The notes under the pieces are model-generated. The model was not told the DNA's origin. It made no database searches and saw only the letters and a list, made by a program, of their open reading frames with translations. Positions 9,152 to 18,268 of a stretch of DNA of 64,000 nt are shown here, piece after piece (within the stretch, counting starts at the first letter, position 1; every line of letters begins with the position of its first letter). The stretch spans positions 2,294,001 through 2,358,000 of the forward strand of contig NZ_JAMZEC010000001.1 in assembly GCF_024172185.1 (NCBI RefSeq). Direction: 5' to 3'. Source of the stretch: Nonomuraea roseoviolacea subsp. carminata. Lineage in GTDB: Bacteria; Actinomycetota; Actinomycetes; Streptosporangiales; Streptosporangiaceae. Position numbers and translations under genes: made by a program.

Positions 9152-10338
9152 GCGGCGGGAGCATGGCGACGCTGGCCGGGATCGCCGCGCTGCGGGCCAA
9201 GGTCAAGGGCGACCCGCAGGCCATCCGCGACCACGCGGCCGCGCTGCGGGTGGCCGCCGGCCACGTCGCGAGCGCCACCGGCAAGCTCCCCTCGGCCGTC
9301 AAGGCGGTCAACGCGGCGTGGGAGGGCGCCTCGGCCGACGCCTTCTCCGGCTACATGAGCGCCTACCCGAAGGCCGGCACCGGCCTCAAGGAGGCGCTCA
9401 ACGCCTGCGCCGACGCCCTCGACCGGGCCGCGGGCACCCTGGAGGACGCGCACTCCAAGATCGGCACCCTGTACGACGACGCGGTGTCCCGCTCCAACAC
9501 GTACAAGCGGCAGTATCTCCTGCAGAACCCGGGGACCACGGAGAGCGACGCCGAGACGGCGCTGGCCGCCACGACGATCGTCAGCGGCAACCTCACCCGG
9601 GCCCAGGAGATCGTGGACAAGGCCGACTCGGTGCTCGGCGAGGTGAAGAAGGCCCTGGACGGCCAGGTCGGCTCGGACAAGGAGTTCGGCTACTTCAGCG
9701 CGATCAGGGTCGCGGGCGGCGCCGACTTCGAGCCGGGCACCAAGCAGGTGGAGTGGGTCAGGACGTCCTCCACGGAGCGCACGGCGCTCCAGGCCGCCGC
9801 CACCGACGAGTCCGGCGTGACGATGGGCGTGAGCGGCAGTGGAAGCGTCGCGGGTGGGGGTGGCGGAGGCGGGTACGCCTACGCCGGCGGCACCTCGTCG
9901 GCGGGCAGCGTCCCCCTGCCCCGGGCCGACATCGTCGCGTACATCAAGGAGGCGATCCGGGTCATCAAGTCGCCGGAGATGGCCTCCGCGATCGAGGCCA
10001 AGCAGCGGGGCCTGCTGAACAAGCTCAAGGACCTCGACCCGGACGACCCCAGGGACATCCAGCGGATCTGGACGATCATCTACCACGAGTCCGGCGGCAA
10101 CCCCAGCGCCATCAACAACTGGGACATCAACGCCAGGAACGGCATCCCGTCGCAGGGCCTGATGCAGACGATCCCGCCCACGTTCCAGTCGAACGCGCTG
10201 CCGGGCCACGGCAAGATCCTGGAGCCGGTGGACAACATCATCGCCGGCGTCCTCTACACCTACCGCCGCTACGGCTCGCTGGCCGGCCATCCCGGCATCA
10301 GCTCGCTGGAGAGCGGCGGCGGGTACCGGCCCTACTGA
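9148..10338 (+). CDS. WXG100 domain fused to lytic transglycosylase (SLT/lysozyme-like)
   Basis: A 396-residue protein. The N-terminal half is a WXG100-like helical domain with WEG at residues 58-60, followed by further helices to about residue 215. A Gly/Ser-rich hinge lies at about 228-250. The C-terminal domain contains IWTIIYHESGGNPSAINNWD and PSQGLMQTIPPTFQ, the classical lytic transglycosylase signature. The predicted catalytic acid is Glu314. Such enzymes cleave the MurNAc-GlcNAc bond of peptidoglycan. With a WXG domain in place of a Sec signal peptide, export by a type VII system is the natural reading. It could either open the wall for the secretion machine or act as an antibacterial effector. 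Start ATG 9148 overlaps the previous stop. Confidence 0.8.
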   Translation: MSGGSMATLAGIAALRAKVKGDPQAIRDHAAALRVAAGHVASATGKLPSAVKAVNAAWEGASADAFSGYMSAYPKAGTGLKEALNACADALDRAAGTLEDAHSKIGTLYDDAVSRSNTYKRQYLLQNPGTTESDAETALAATTIVSGNLTRAQEIVDKADSVLGEVKKALDGQVGSDKEFGYFSAIRVAGGADFEPGTKQVEWVRTSSTERTALQAAATDESGVTMGVSGSGSVAGGGGGGGYAYAGGTSSAGSVPLPRADIVAYIKEAIRVIKSPEMASAIEAKQRGLLNKLKDLDPDDPRDIQRIWTIIYHESGGNPSAINNWDINARNGIPSQGLMQTIPPTFQSNALPGHGKILEPVDNIIAGVLYTYRRYGSLAGHPGISSLESGGGYRPY

Positions 10339-10363
10339 GCCGGCCCCTACCGAGCCGGCGCCG

Positions 10364-11185
10364 TCAGGGGGTCCGCGGCTCGCCCTTCTTCTGCAGGGGC
10401 TCGACCCAGTCGAACTGGTTGTAGCCGGGCGGCAGGTCGCCGGGCTTGGCCGGGGCGCGGAACGACGGGTAGCGGCTGACGTCCATGGTGGCCTGGGTGA
10501 AGTTTACGGCCGCCGCGCCGCTCGGCAGCACGTAGCCGAACTGGTGCTGCCGGCGGACCATGGTCATGACGTTGTCCAGGGCGCCCTGCAGGGAGGAGCC
10601 GAGGATCAGCGTCATGGCGGCCACGCCGCCGTTGGCCCCGGCCGCGATGGCCGCCTCCAGCATGCCGCCCCAGAACTTGGTGTGCGGGAACGCCTTGAGC
10701 CGCTTGGCGAAGACCAGCAGGCCCACCGTGATGGAGGCGAGCACGGCGAGCCGCACCCAGTAGCTCCGGTAGCCGGCGGCGACCTCGTCCAGCACCGCCG
10801 CGATCTCGCCGAGGGCGCCGCGCAGCGCGCCGACCTCCCGGCTGAAGAGCGCCACCACGCGCTCGAACTCCTGCTGGTCCGCCGCGATCCAGCCGTTCTG
10901 CGAGGCCCGGGTGATCTGCGGCAGGAGCTGCTTGATGCCGTCGTCGAGGCGGGCCGACACGCCGTACTTCCAGTTGGCGGCGGCCTGCGCCATGGCCGGC
11001 TCGTTGGCGATGGCCATGCTGGCGATGACGCCCGCGGGCACCAGCCAGAGCGACATCTTGCCGAGCCGCTTGAGCTGCGGCAGCACCTTGGGCCCGAGCG
11101 GCTCGGGGGGCGGGGTCCGCGGGTACGGGCTGTACGGTCCGAGGATGGGCAGGGGGCCGTACGCGGAGGGACCGAAGGGTCCCAT
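10364..11185 (-). CDS. Membrane-associated helical protein of the ESX-like locus
   Basis: A 273-residue protein with a Pro/Gly-rich N-terminal tail (to about residue 35), a hydrophobic segment SLWLVPAGVIASMAIA at about 45-60, a helical region with DQQEFERVVALFSREV, a second hydrophobic segment WVRLAVLASITVGLLVFA at about 145-162, and a third region GANGGVAAMTLILGSSL at about 183-200. The C-terminus is soluble and Trp/Pro containing. It starts 1 bp after the stop of the next upstream minus-strand gene (11187-11534), so they form an operon. I do not recognise a named family. The architecture resembles the WXG-like plus transmembrane proteins common next to actinobacterial type VII effectors. 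Confidence 0.6.
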   Translation of the reverse strand: MGPFGPSAYGPLPILGPYSPYPRTPPPEPLGPKVLPQLKRLGKMSLWLVPAGVIASMAIANEPAMAQAAANWKYGVSARLDDGIKQLLPQITRASQNGWIAADQQEFERVVALFSREVGALRGALGEIAAVLDEVAAGYRSYWVRLAVLASITVGLLVFAKRLKAFPHTKFWGGMLEAAIAAGANGGVAAMTLILGSSLQGALDNVMTMVRRQHQFGYVLPSGAAAVNFTQATMDVSRYPSFRAPAKPGDLPPGYNQFDWVEPLQKKGEPRTP

Positions 11186-11186
11186 G

Positions 11187-11534
11187 TCAGCGGTACTTCA
11201 CGATGCTGTGGTCCTCGGCGGCCCGCCAGTTGCGCTGGCACTGGTCGAGGGTCCGCACCCAGCTCTCGACCGCCTCCTGGGCGCCGCCGAGCAGGCCGTC
11301 GGCCTCGCGGCAGATGGCGTCGTACGTCCCTCCGATGACGTGATCTCCCACGATGCCGAAGCCGGGCGGGCCGATGGTCAGCGTGGCGACGATCTGCCGG
11401 AGGTGGACGAGCCACTCCTTCAGCTCGTCGTCGCACCGGTCGCGGACGTGCCCGATCGTGTGGGACGTGACGTAGATTTCCTGCCCGGGCGTGGCTGCCA
11501 ATGTGCTCACATGTACGGATTTTGCATGATTCAC
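11187..11534 (-). CDS. Small helical protein, possible WXG100-like
   Basis: Up to 115 residues from GTG 11534, or about 107 from GTG 11510. It is all-helical, with RDRCDDELKEWLVHLRQIVATL and a second helix CREADGLLGGAQEAVESWVRTLDQCQ. It has no export signal. It is the first gene of a two-gene minus-strand operon with the membrane protein at 10364-11185, and divergent from the YbaB-like gene. Small size, helical-hairpin look and neighbourhood suggest an ESX-type partner, but no diagnostic WXG motif is present. Confidence 0.55.
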   Translation of the reverse strand: MNHAKSVHVSTLAATPGQEIYVTSHTIGHVRDRCDDELKEWLVHLRQIVATLTIGPPGFGIVGDHVIGGTYDAICREADGLLGGAQEAVESWVRTLDQCQRNWRAAEDHSIVKYR

Positions 11535-11633
11535 CGGGGCGCGAATCGCGATCCGGCCAGCTTTAATGATCAGTTGGTCGGCCCGTCAGGCACTGATCAG
11601 CATGCGTTCACCTGCCGCCGGTGGCGTGGACGC

Positions 11634-12056
11634 ATGGACTTCACGGACCCCCGCCTCGGCGACCTCGACCGGATCCTGCGGGACAGCGAGCGCACGATGC
11701 GTGAGCTGGAGCAGGCCATGCAGGAGATGAGCCGGCTGACCGGCACGGGCGAGAGCCGCGCGGGAACGGTGACGGCGCGGGTGGACTCCGAGAGCCGGCC
11801 GATCGAGGTGCGGATCAGCGCCCGGGCCATGCGCCTCGACCCGGACGAGCTGGGACAGCACGTGGTGGAGGCCGTGCGCGCCGCCCAGGAGGACCACGAG
11901 CGCCAGGCCCGCGAGCTGATGGCCTTCGCCCCGGCCCCCGACTCCTCCGCGCTGGGCACGTTCAGGCGCGACGTGGAGGAGATGCAGGACGCGTTCAGGC
12001 GCGAGATGGGCGAGCGCATGGACGGCGCGCGCAGGCGCCGCCAGGACGACTTCTGA
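11634..12056 (+). CDS. YbaB/EbfC-like nucleoid-associated protein
   Basis: A 140-residue protein from ATG 11634. The region RAGTVTARVDSESRPIEVRISARAMRLDPDELGQHVVEAVRAAQEDHERQ matches the YbaB/EbfC fold: a beta sheet followed by a long helix. An N-terminal coiled helix (DRILRDSERTMRELEQAMQEMSRL) precedes it. Classical YbaB proteins bind DNA as dimers. In actinobacteria divergent copies are frequently encoded inside type VII secretion loci, where their role is not settled. A strong bidirectional terminator follows the gene. Confidence 0.75.
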   Translation: MDFTDPRLGDLDRILRDSERTMRELEQAMQEMSRLTGTGESRAGTVTARVDSESRPIEVRISARAMRLDPDELGQHVVEAVRAAQEDHERQARELMAFAPAPDSSALGTFRRDVEEMQDAFRREMGERMDGARRRRQDDF

Positions 12057-12092
12057 ACTCCGCGACTTCTGAACACCCCACGGGCACGGAAA

Positions 12093-12125
12093 CGGCGGCC
12101 GGGAGGATCATCCTCCCGGCCGCCG
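12093..12125. terminator. Bidirectional hairpin terminator
   Basis: Two perfectly complementary 16-base arms (CGGCGGCCGGGAGGAT and its complement) flank a single central base. The hairpin lies between the converging ends of the YbaB-like gene and the pseudokinase gene, so it can end both transcripts. Confidence 0.85.
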
Positions 12126-12147
12126 CCGTGTCAGGGATCGGTCGGGG

Positions 12148-14403
12148 TCAGCCGCAGTTGCCCCAGCCCTCACCGCCGCTGCCGCTGGCGGTGCTGCCGG
12201 AGAACTTCACGCACTTGCCCTTGGCCGGAAGCTTGACCGGGCCGGCGTAGTAGTCGTAGCTGCCGCTGTCGGTCTTGCTGCCGCCGCCCTGCACGTCCAG
12301 GGTGGCGCTGACGGACGTCTTCTTGCCGATGTCCGTGGTCTTGAGGGTGACCACGCAGTTCTCACCGGTGCCGTTGTTGTAGAGCAGGTACGAGGTACCG
12401 CCCCCGAACGAGCTCTGCCGCTGGACACCGAAACCGGATCCGCACACCTGGGTCGGGCTGTACGGGTTGGTCCGCGGGGCCTCGGTGGTCTTGGTCGGCG
12501 TGGGCGTCGGCTTCGGCGCCTCGGTCGTCTTCGTCGGCGTCGGCTTCGGGGCCTCGGTCGTCTTCGTGGGCGTGGGCGTCGGCTTCGGAGACTGCGTGGT
12601 CCTCGTCGGCGTCGGCTTGGGCGCCTCGGTCGTCCTGGTCGCCGTCGGCTCCGGCTGCCTGGTCGGCTCCCGGGTGGGCTCCGGCTGCCTCGTCGGCTCC
12701 CGGGTGGGCTCCGGCTCCCTGGTCGGCTCCCTCGTCGGCTCCTGCGTCGGGGTCGGCGTCGGGGTCGGGGTCTGCTCCGGCGCCTTGGTCTCGGTCGGGG
12801 CCGGCGACGGGTCCTCCTGCGGCTTCTTCGTCGGCTTCCGGGTGTGCCGCTCCGCCGGCGTCTCCGTGGGCTGCTGCGCCGGAGTCGTCACCGTCGGCTG
12901 GACCGGGACGGTCGGCTGCCCGGTCGGCTGCGTCAGCACCGGCTGGGTGGGGATCGCGGCCGGGGTCGGCACCGTGCTGAACTCCGGCGGCGTCGGCCCC
13001 TGCGTGGTCGGCCACTCGGTCGGCAGCACGATCGGCGCCACCTCCGTCGGGTCCGGGCTGGCGGAGGCCGCCCAGGGCACCGTCAGCTCCGGCTGCGTCT
13101 GCTGCGCGGCCGGCTGGCCGGGCTGGCCGGGCTCGCCGGGCTGGGCCGGCTGCTGGCCCACGGGGGCGTCGCCGCCGGAGCCGCCGATCGCGGCCACGCC
13201 GCCGCTCGGGGTGGCCGTGCCCTGCGCGGCGACCGGTGTGAGGGTCTGCGTGTCCGCGTACCGGCCGGCGCCCCACAGGCCCACGGCCGAGAGCACCACG
13301 GCGGCGCTGACGGCGGCGACCAGCCCGACCGGGAACGACCGGCGCGGGGAGCCGCCCTGCTGCTGGCCGCCGGCGGACATCTGGTAGACCTGCTGCGGTC
13401 CGTTGGGCCCCTGCGGGCCGTTCGGGCCGTTGGGGCCGTTGGGGCCGTCCCAGCCGGTGGCGGGCTGGGGCACCGGCGGCGGGCCCCACGCGGGCTGCGG
13501 GTTCGGGACCGGCACGCCCTCCAGCGGGGGCAGGTACTCGGTCATCTCCTGCGACGGCTGGTGGAGGTGCTCGGCGGGCTGCATCGGGACCGGGACGGGC
13601 GCGATGACGCCGGCGGGAACCGGCCCGCCGGGGACGGAGCCGTCCGCGGCGCCGATCGCGCCCTTGTCGCCGAGGAGCTGGAGCAGCGCGGTGTACGTGG
13701 TGGGGCGCTGGGCGACGTCCTTGGACAGGGCCGAGAGGACGACGCGGCGCATCGGGTCGGCGAGCGTGCCGACCTCGGGCTCGGCGTTCAGCACCGCCTG
13801 CTCGTCCTGGCCGAACGGCGCGTGGCCGGTCGCCGCGAAGGCGATCACGGCGCCCCAGGCGAAGACGTCGGCGTACGGGCCGTAGCGCAGGCCGCCGATC
13901 TGCTCCGGCGAGCGGTAGCCGACCTCGCCGACGGCCTCGCCGAGGTCGATGTCGGTGACGCGCGGCCCGTCGGGGCCGAGGATGACGTTGTGCGGGGTGA
14001 GGCCGCGGTGCGTGACCCCGGCCAGATGGATCGCGGTCAGCGCGGTCAGCACGCCGACCGCGACGCGCTCCAGTGTGTCGCCGTCGAGCGGGCCGTCGGC
14101 GGCCACGGTCTCGGCGAGGCTGCGGCCCTCGATGTGCTCGCGGACGACGTACGGCTGCTCGCCGTGCATGCCCGCCTCGATCGTGCGGGCCACGTAGACG
14201 CTGGAGATGCGCTGGACGCCGGTGAGACGCTCGGCTTCCTCGGGGCCGGCGTCCGGGACGGCCGGCAGTAACTTGATGACTCGCGTGGGCGCGTCGTCGG
14301 CCTCACGGCCGAGGAAGGCGGCGCCGCGCGCCCCTTCATCGAGCCGTCCGAAAATCGCGTACACGCCCAACCGCTCAGGATCCCCCGGCCGCAGAGGGTG
14401 CAT
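12148..14403 (-). CDS. Membrane-anchored Ser/Thr pseudokinase with secreted Pro/Thr-rich region
   Basis: A 751-residue protein. Residues 10-250 have the bacterial Pkn2-type kinase fold: Gly-loop FGRLDEGARGAAFLG, VIK with Lys44, and IDLG with Asp153. The catalytic-loop motif HRDxxxxN reads HRGLTPHN (residues 132-139), so the catalytic Asp is Gly134. I infer a pseudokinase that binds nucleotide or partners without normal phosphotransfer. A Pro/Gln/Asn linker leads to a single transmembrane helix (about 355-377). The extracellular part has long TREPEPTREPT / TTEAPKPTPT repeats and a C-terminal domain of about 110 residues with Cys pairs (VCGSGFG, GENCVV, GKCVKF, GNCG). ATG 14403 has a GAAGGGA ribosome-binding site. 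The neighbouring mycosin suggests a regulatory or scaffold role at the type VII locus. Confidence 0.75.
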   Translation of the reverse strand: MHPLRPGDPERLGVYAIFGRLDEGARGAAFLGREADDAPTRVIKLLPAVPDAGPEEAERLTGVQRISSVYVARTIEAGMHGEQPYVVREHIEGRSLAETVAADGPLDGDTLERVAVGVLTALTAIHLAGVTHRGLTPHNVILGPDGPRVTDIDLGEAVGEVGYRSPEQIGGLRYGPYADVFAWGAVIAFAATGHAPFGQDEQAVLNAEPEVGTLADPMRRVVLSALSKDVAQRPTTYTALLQLLGDKGAIGAADGSVPGGPVPAGVIAPVPVPMQPAEHLHQPSQEMTEYLPPLEGVPVPNPQPAWGPPPVPQPATGWDGPNGPNGPNGPQGPNGPQQVYQMSAGGQQQGGSPRRSFPVGLVAAVSAAVVLSAVGLWGAGRYADTQTLTPVAAQGTATPSGGVAAIGGSGGDAPVGQQPAQPGEPGQPGQPAAQQTQPELTVPWAASASPDPTEVAPIVLPTEWPTTQGPTPPEFSTVPTPAAIPTQPVLTQPTGQPTVPVQPTVTTPAQQPTETPAERHTRKPTKKPQEDPSPAPTETKAPEQTPTPTPTPTQEPTREPTREPEPTREPTRQPEPTREPTRQPEPTATRTTEAPKPTPTRTTQSPKPTPTPTKTTEAPKPTPTKTTEAPKPTPTPTKTTEAPRTNPYSPTQVCGSGFGVQRQSSFGGGTSYLLYNNGTGENCVVTLKTTDIGKKTSVSATLDVQGGGSKTDSGSYDYYAGPVKLPAKGKCVKFSGSTASGSGGEGWGNCG

Positions 14404-14511
14404 TGTGGTCCCTTCAGGTCAAAGCATGAACTGAGGCATATTCAACCAAAGTCGCCACTTTTGTATCAGGAGTTTCGGGCGGTCACCTGACAGTTCACGG
14501 TCAGGACATGT

Positions 14512-15738
14512 TCACGACGGACGGCCCGCGCGCCACCGCCGGCGCCTGCCCAGCGGCAGCACCCACGTCCCAGCAGCGGCGATGCCCGCCAGCGCCATCG
14601 CGCCGCCCATGACACCCAGCGCCACGTTGACGGTTTTGTGATCAGGCGGCGGCACCTTCGTTATGGCCCCGGCGGGCAGCGGGGACGCCGCGGGCTGCGC
14701 CACCACGGGGGCGTCCGCCGGCTCGTACGGCATCACCGCCGTCACGGCCAGCGTCGGATTGACCATCCCGGTCCCGGTGGCCTTGCCGACGGTTCCGTCG
14801 GCGGTCGCGATGATGCGCTGCCGTACCTGCTGCTGGTCGAGCTTGGGGAAGCGCGAGCGCACCAGCGCGGCCACGCCCGCCACGAACGGCGTCGCGAAGC
14901 TCGTGCCCTCCAGGTTCACCTGGTACCCGCCGCCGGGCCACGGCGCGGTGATGCCCACGCCCGGCGCGAGGACGCTGATCGGCGTCGCCGTGCTGGAGGA
15001 GTCGGCGCGCCGCCCGTCCGGCGCGGCCGAGCCGACCGACAGCACGCCCTCGTAGGAGGCCGGGTAGGCGGGCTCGGCGACCCCCTCGTCGTTGTCGACG
15101 TTGCCGGCCGCGGCCACGATCACGATGTCGTGGGCCAGCGCCTCCTGGACGGCCGCCCGGAGGTCCGGGTGGTCCGAGGCCTTGATGGACACGTTGATGA
15201 CGTCGGCCTTGACGTCGATCGCCTGCCTGATGCCCTTGGCGAGGTCGCGGACGTCGCCCTCCTTGCTGTTGCTCTGCTTGATGGAGATGATCTGCGCCTC
15301 GGGCGCGACGCCGTGGAAGGGCACCCCCGTGACGTACCTGCCGCCCACGATGCCCGCGATGGCCGTGCCGTGCCCCACGCAGTCGCGGTAGCCGGTGTGG
15401 GTGACGTCGATGAACTTGGAGACGCGCAGCTGCGGGTGCCGGTAGTCGACGCCGCTGTCGATGATGGCCACGGTCACGCCGGCGCCCCTGGTGAGGCGCC
15501 AGGCGTTCTTGATCTCAAGCCGCTTCTGCCCCCACGGCTCCTGGGCGGAGAGCTTGACCGTGCCCTTCCCGGGGTCGCACTCCTGGGGCGCCGCCACGGC
15601 CCGCGCCGGAGGCGCGGCCACGGGGGCGAGCACAGGTTGCAGAGCCAGCAGGCTTGCCAGGACGACGCGACCCATCATGGCGGAAAAGCGTAGCTTGCCG
15701 GATTCAGCGGCACGATGTCGTCGCCCGTTCCGGCCCAT
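14512..15738 (-). CDS. mycP: Mycosin-type S8 serine protease of type VII secretion
   Basis: A 408-residue subtilase. Numbered from the first ATG, the triad is Asp94 (AIIDSGVD), His123 (VGHGTA) and Ser280 (LEGTSFATP), with the oxyanion Asn in AAAGNVDND. A hydrophobic signal sequence occupies about 22-48 and a single transmembrane helix lies near 375-395, followed by a basic tail. This is the mycosin layout: a periplasmic protease anchored at its C-terminus. Mycosins stabilise ESX complexes and process secretion partners. The start is uncertain. ATG 15678 or 15675, with a TACGCT box about 8 bases upstream, would give a better-sized signal peptide and a near-leaderless mRNA. A terminator separates it from the upstream WXG100 gene. 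Confidence 0.85.
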   Translation of the reverse strand: MGRNGRRHRAAESGKLRFSAMMGRVVLASLLALQPVLAPVAAPPARAVAAPQECDPGKGTVKLSAQEPWGQKRLEIKNAWRLTRGAGVTVAIIDSGVDYRHPQLRVSKFIDVTHTGYRDCVGHGTAIAGIVGGRYVTGVPFHGVAPEAQIISIKQSNSKEGDVRDLAKGIRQAIDVKADVINVSIKASDHPDLRAAVQEALAHDIVIVAAAGNVDNDEGVAEPAYPASYEGVLSVGSAAPDGRRADSSSTATPISVLAPGVGITAPWPGGGYQVNLEGTSFATPFVAGVAALVRSRFPKLDQQQVRQRIIATADGTVGKATGTGMVNPTLAVTAVMPYEPADAPVVAQPAASPLPAGAITKVPPPDHKTVNVALGVMGGAMALAGIAAAGTWVLPLGRRRRWRAGRPS

Positions 15739-15758
15739 CAGCCGTTGTCAGGCATGAC

Positions 15759-15788
15759 GGAGCCCCGGCGGGCGGGCGCCGGGGCTCC
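15759..15788 (-). terminator. Hairpin terminator after the WXG100 gene
   Basis: Arms GGAGCCCCGGCG and CGCCGGGGCTCC are perfectly complementary over 12 bp with a 6-base loop. They lie 10 bases beyond the WXG100 stop and before the mycosin start. Confidence 0.8.
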
Positions 15789-15797
15789 GGGCGGTGC

Positions 15798-16070
15798 TCA
15801 GCGGGTCGCGGACTCGATGTTGCCGCGGTAGGTGTTGATGACCCGGGCGGCCTCCTGCAGCTCCTCCGTCATCCGCTGGAACGCGGTCCGGTAGTTCTGC
15901 CAGGCACCCTGGAAACGCTCGGCCCCGGGGCCGGTCCAGGCAGTGCCGACCTTCGACGCCTCGCGGTCGAGGGCGGTCATCGTGGTGCGCACCGCCTCCG
16001 ACTGCTGGGTGAACTGCGTCGCCATCGACTGCATTTCCGCGGGGTCGCCACCAAGCAGGCTCTGGCCCAT
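15798..16070 (-). CDS. WXG100 family type VII secretion substrate (EsxA/EsxB-like)
   Basis: A 90-residue protein with the defining helix-turn-helix and a central WTG turn (KVGTAWTGPGAERFQGAWQNY), and no signal peptide. ATG 16070 is preceded by a strong GGAGGT ribosome-binding site four bases upstream. WXG100 proteins dimerise and are exported by the EccC-type ATPase. This one sits alone between the mycosin gene and the divergent carboxylase gene. It has its own terminator, so it is probably expressed highly as a single-gene unit. Confidence 0.9.
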   Translation of the reverse strand: MGQSLLGGDPAEMQSMATQFTQQSEAVRTTMTALDREASKVGTAWTGPGAERFQGAWQNYRTAFQRMTEELQEAARVINTYRGNIESATR

Positions 16071-16265
16071 GCATACCTCCTGGATCGTCGTGACAGCGCA
16101 CTCACCATAGGCTCGGGGCGGGGGCCCATCGCTCCCGTTATGCCGAGCGGCTATGGTCGTCCAGAGGATCATTCGGTTTCTCCCGCGTGGACCGGGGCGC
16201 CCGGGGGAAGGCGAAAGCCGGCACCTAGACTCCGTTGAGTGCCCGTCGAGGAAGGACGAACGTCG

Positions 16266-18020
16266 GTGCAGAAGGTTCTCATCGCCAACCGGGGCGAGAT
16301 CGCCGTGCGCGTCGCCCGCGCCTGCAAGGACGCCGGCATCGCCAGCGTCGCCGTCTACGCCGACCAGGACCTCGACGCCCTGCACGTCAGGACGGCCGAC
16401 GAGGCGTACGCGCTGGGCGGCCAGTCCCCCGCCGAGACCTACCTCGACATCGCCAAGCTGCTGGACGTCGCCCGCCGCTCCGGCGCCGACGCCGTCCACC
16501 CCGGCTACGGCTTCCTCTCCGAGAACGCCGGCTTCGCACAGGCCGTGATCGACGCCGGCCTCATCTGGATCGGGCCGCCGCCCGCCGCCATCGCCGCGCT
16601 CGGCGACAAGGTGCGCGCCCGGCACATCGCCCAGAAGGTCGGCGCGCCGCTGGTGGCCGGCACCAAGGACCCCGTCTCCGGCGCCGACGAGGTCGTCGCC
16701 TTCGCCGAGGAGCACGGCCTGCCGATCGCCATCAAGGCCGCGTACGGCGGCGGCGGGCGCGGCATCAAGGTGGCCCGCCGCATCGAGGAGGTCGCCGAGC
16801 TGTACGAGTCGGCGGTGCGCGAGGCCGTCGCCGCCTTCGGACGCGGCGAGTGCTTCGTCGAGCGCTACCTCGACCGCCCCCGCCACGTCGAGACCCAGTG
16901 CCTGGCCGACCGGCACGGCGGCGTGGTCGTCGTCAGCACCCGCGACTGCTCCCTGCAGCGCCGCCACCAGAAGCTCGTGGAGGAGGCGCCCGCGCCGTTC
17001 CTGAGCGACGAGCAGCGGGAGATCCTCTACTCCAGCTCCAAGGCCATCCTGCGCGAGGCCGGCTACGTCGGCGCCGGCACCTGCGAGTTCCTCGTCGGCC
17101 AGGACGGCACGATCTCCTTCCTGGAGGTCAACACCCGGCTCCAGGTCGAGCACCCGGTCACCGAGGAGGTGTCGGGCATCGACCTGGTGCGCGAGATGTT
17201 CCGCATCGCCGACGGCGAGCCGCTCGGCTACGACGACCCGGCGCTGCGCGGCCACTCCATCGAGTTCCGGATCAACGCCGAGGACGCCGGACGCAGCTTC
17301 CTGCCCGCGCCGGGCACCCTGACCGAGCTGCGCCCCCCGGCCGGGCCGGGCGTCCGGCTCGACTCCGGTTACGAGGCCGGCATGACCGTGCCGGGCACGT
17401 TCGACTCGCTGATCGCCAAGCTCGTCGTCACCGGGCGCACGCGGCGGGAGGCGCTGGAGCGCAGCCGCCGGGCGCTGGCCGAGTTCGAGATCGCCGGCAT
17501 GCCGACCGTGCTGCCGTTCCACCGGGCGATCGTGTCCGACCCGGCCTTCACCGCCGAGCCGTTCTCCGTCCACACGCGGTGGATCGAGACCGAGTTCGAC
17601 AACACGATCCCGCCGTACGACGGCGAGCAGGCCGCGGCCGAGCCCGCCGCCCGCGAGAGCGTCACCGTCGAGGTCGGCGGCAAGCGCCTGGAGGTCGTGC
17701 TGCCGGCCGGCCTCGGCGCGACGGCCGGCGCCGCGCCCGCCCCGGCGGCGGGCAGACGGTCCAGGCGGGGCGGTGGCGGCGCGCAGAAGACGGCCGCGGG
17801 CGGCGACGCCCTCGTCAGCCCCATGCAGGGCACGATCGTCAAGGTCGTGGCGAGCGACGGTGACACGGTGTCCGAGGGCGACACCGTGGTCGTGCTGGAG
17901 GCCATGAAGATGGAGCAGCCGCTGGCCGCCCACAAGTCCGGCACGATCACCGGGCTCAGCGCGGCCGTGGGGCAGAGCGTCACCGCGGGCGCCACGATCT
18001 GCGAGATCAAGGACGCCTGA
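16266..18020 (+). CDS. accA: Acetyl/propionyl-CoA carboxylase alpha subunit (biotin carboxylase + BCCP)
   Basis: A 584-residue protein. The biotin carboxylase domain begins [13 protein letters not shown], with an ATP-grasp glycine loop [12 protein letters not shown] and the motif [23 protein letters not shown]. The C-terminal biotin carrier domain carries EAMKMEQP, in which the central Lys is biotinylated. The enzyme carboxylates biotin with bicarbonate and ATP and passes the CO2 to a carboxyltransferase beta subunit. No such subunit is encoded nearby. GTG 16266 is chosen because GAGGAAGGA ends about nine bases before it; the upstream in-frame GTG 16239 lacks a site. The fused layout is typical of actinobacterial alpha subunits feeding fatty-acid or methylmalonyl-CoA synthesis. 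Confidence 0.9.
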   Translation: MQKVLIANRGEIAVRVARACKDAGIASVAVYADQDLDALHVRTADEAYALGGQSPAETYLDIAKLLDVARRSGADAVHPGYGFLSENAGFAQAVIDAGLIWIGPPPAAIAALGDKVRARHIAQKVGAPLVAGTKDPVSGADEVVAFAEEHGLPIAIKAAYGGGGRGIKVARRIEEVAELYESAVREAVAAFGRGECFVERYLDRPRHVETQCLADRHGGVVVVSTRDCSLQRRHQKLVEEAPAPFLSDEQREILYSSSKAILREAGYVGAGTCEFLVGQDGTISFLEVNTRLQVEHPVTEEVSGIDLVREMFRIADGEPLGYDDPALRGHSIEFRINAEDAGRSFLPAPGTLTELRPPAGPGVRLDSGYEAGMTVPGTFDSLIAKLVVTGRTRREALERSRRALAEFEIAGMPTVLPFHRAIVSDPAFTAEPFSVHTRWIETEFDNTIPPYDGEQAAAEPAARESVTVEVGGKRLEVVLPAGLGATAGAAPAPAAGRRSRRGGGGAQKTAAGGDALVSPMQGTIVKVVASDGDTVSEGDTVVVLEAMKMEQPLAAHKSGTITGLSAAVGQSVTAGATICEIKDA

Positions 18021-18211
18021 CCGGCGACACCCGCGCCCTCCCGTCGCCCGACCGGCGACCTCCGCACCATCCCGTTGCCCGACCCGCGACATCCGCGCCA
18101 TCGAGGACGCCTGACCCCGGGGCCGCCGGGGTAGGACACGTGGCTCCGGCGGCCCCACGGGGGGCCGTCACGCGCCGCGTCCACTCCATACGAAACGAGT
18201 AACGTGCCACA
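18021..18211 (+). repeat. Intergenic degenerate ~31-bp repeat with copy of the accA tail
   Basis: After the carboxylase stop there are about three imperfect copies of a CGACCGGCGACnnCCGC unit. The last runs into ATCGAGGACGCCTGACC, which repeats the gene's own last codons and stop (ATCAAGGACGCCTGACC). This looks like a duplicated 3' end. No gene is visible here. Confidence 0.5.
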
Positions 18212-18268
18212 GTGAGGAACTTCGCCGACCGCCCGTTCGTCCTCAAGGACGAAGGAGGCATGCTGCCC

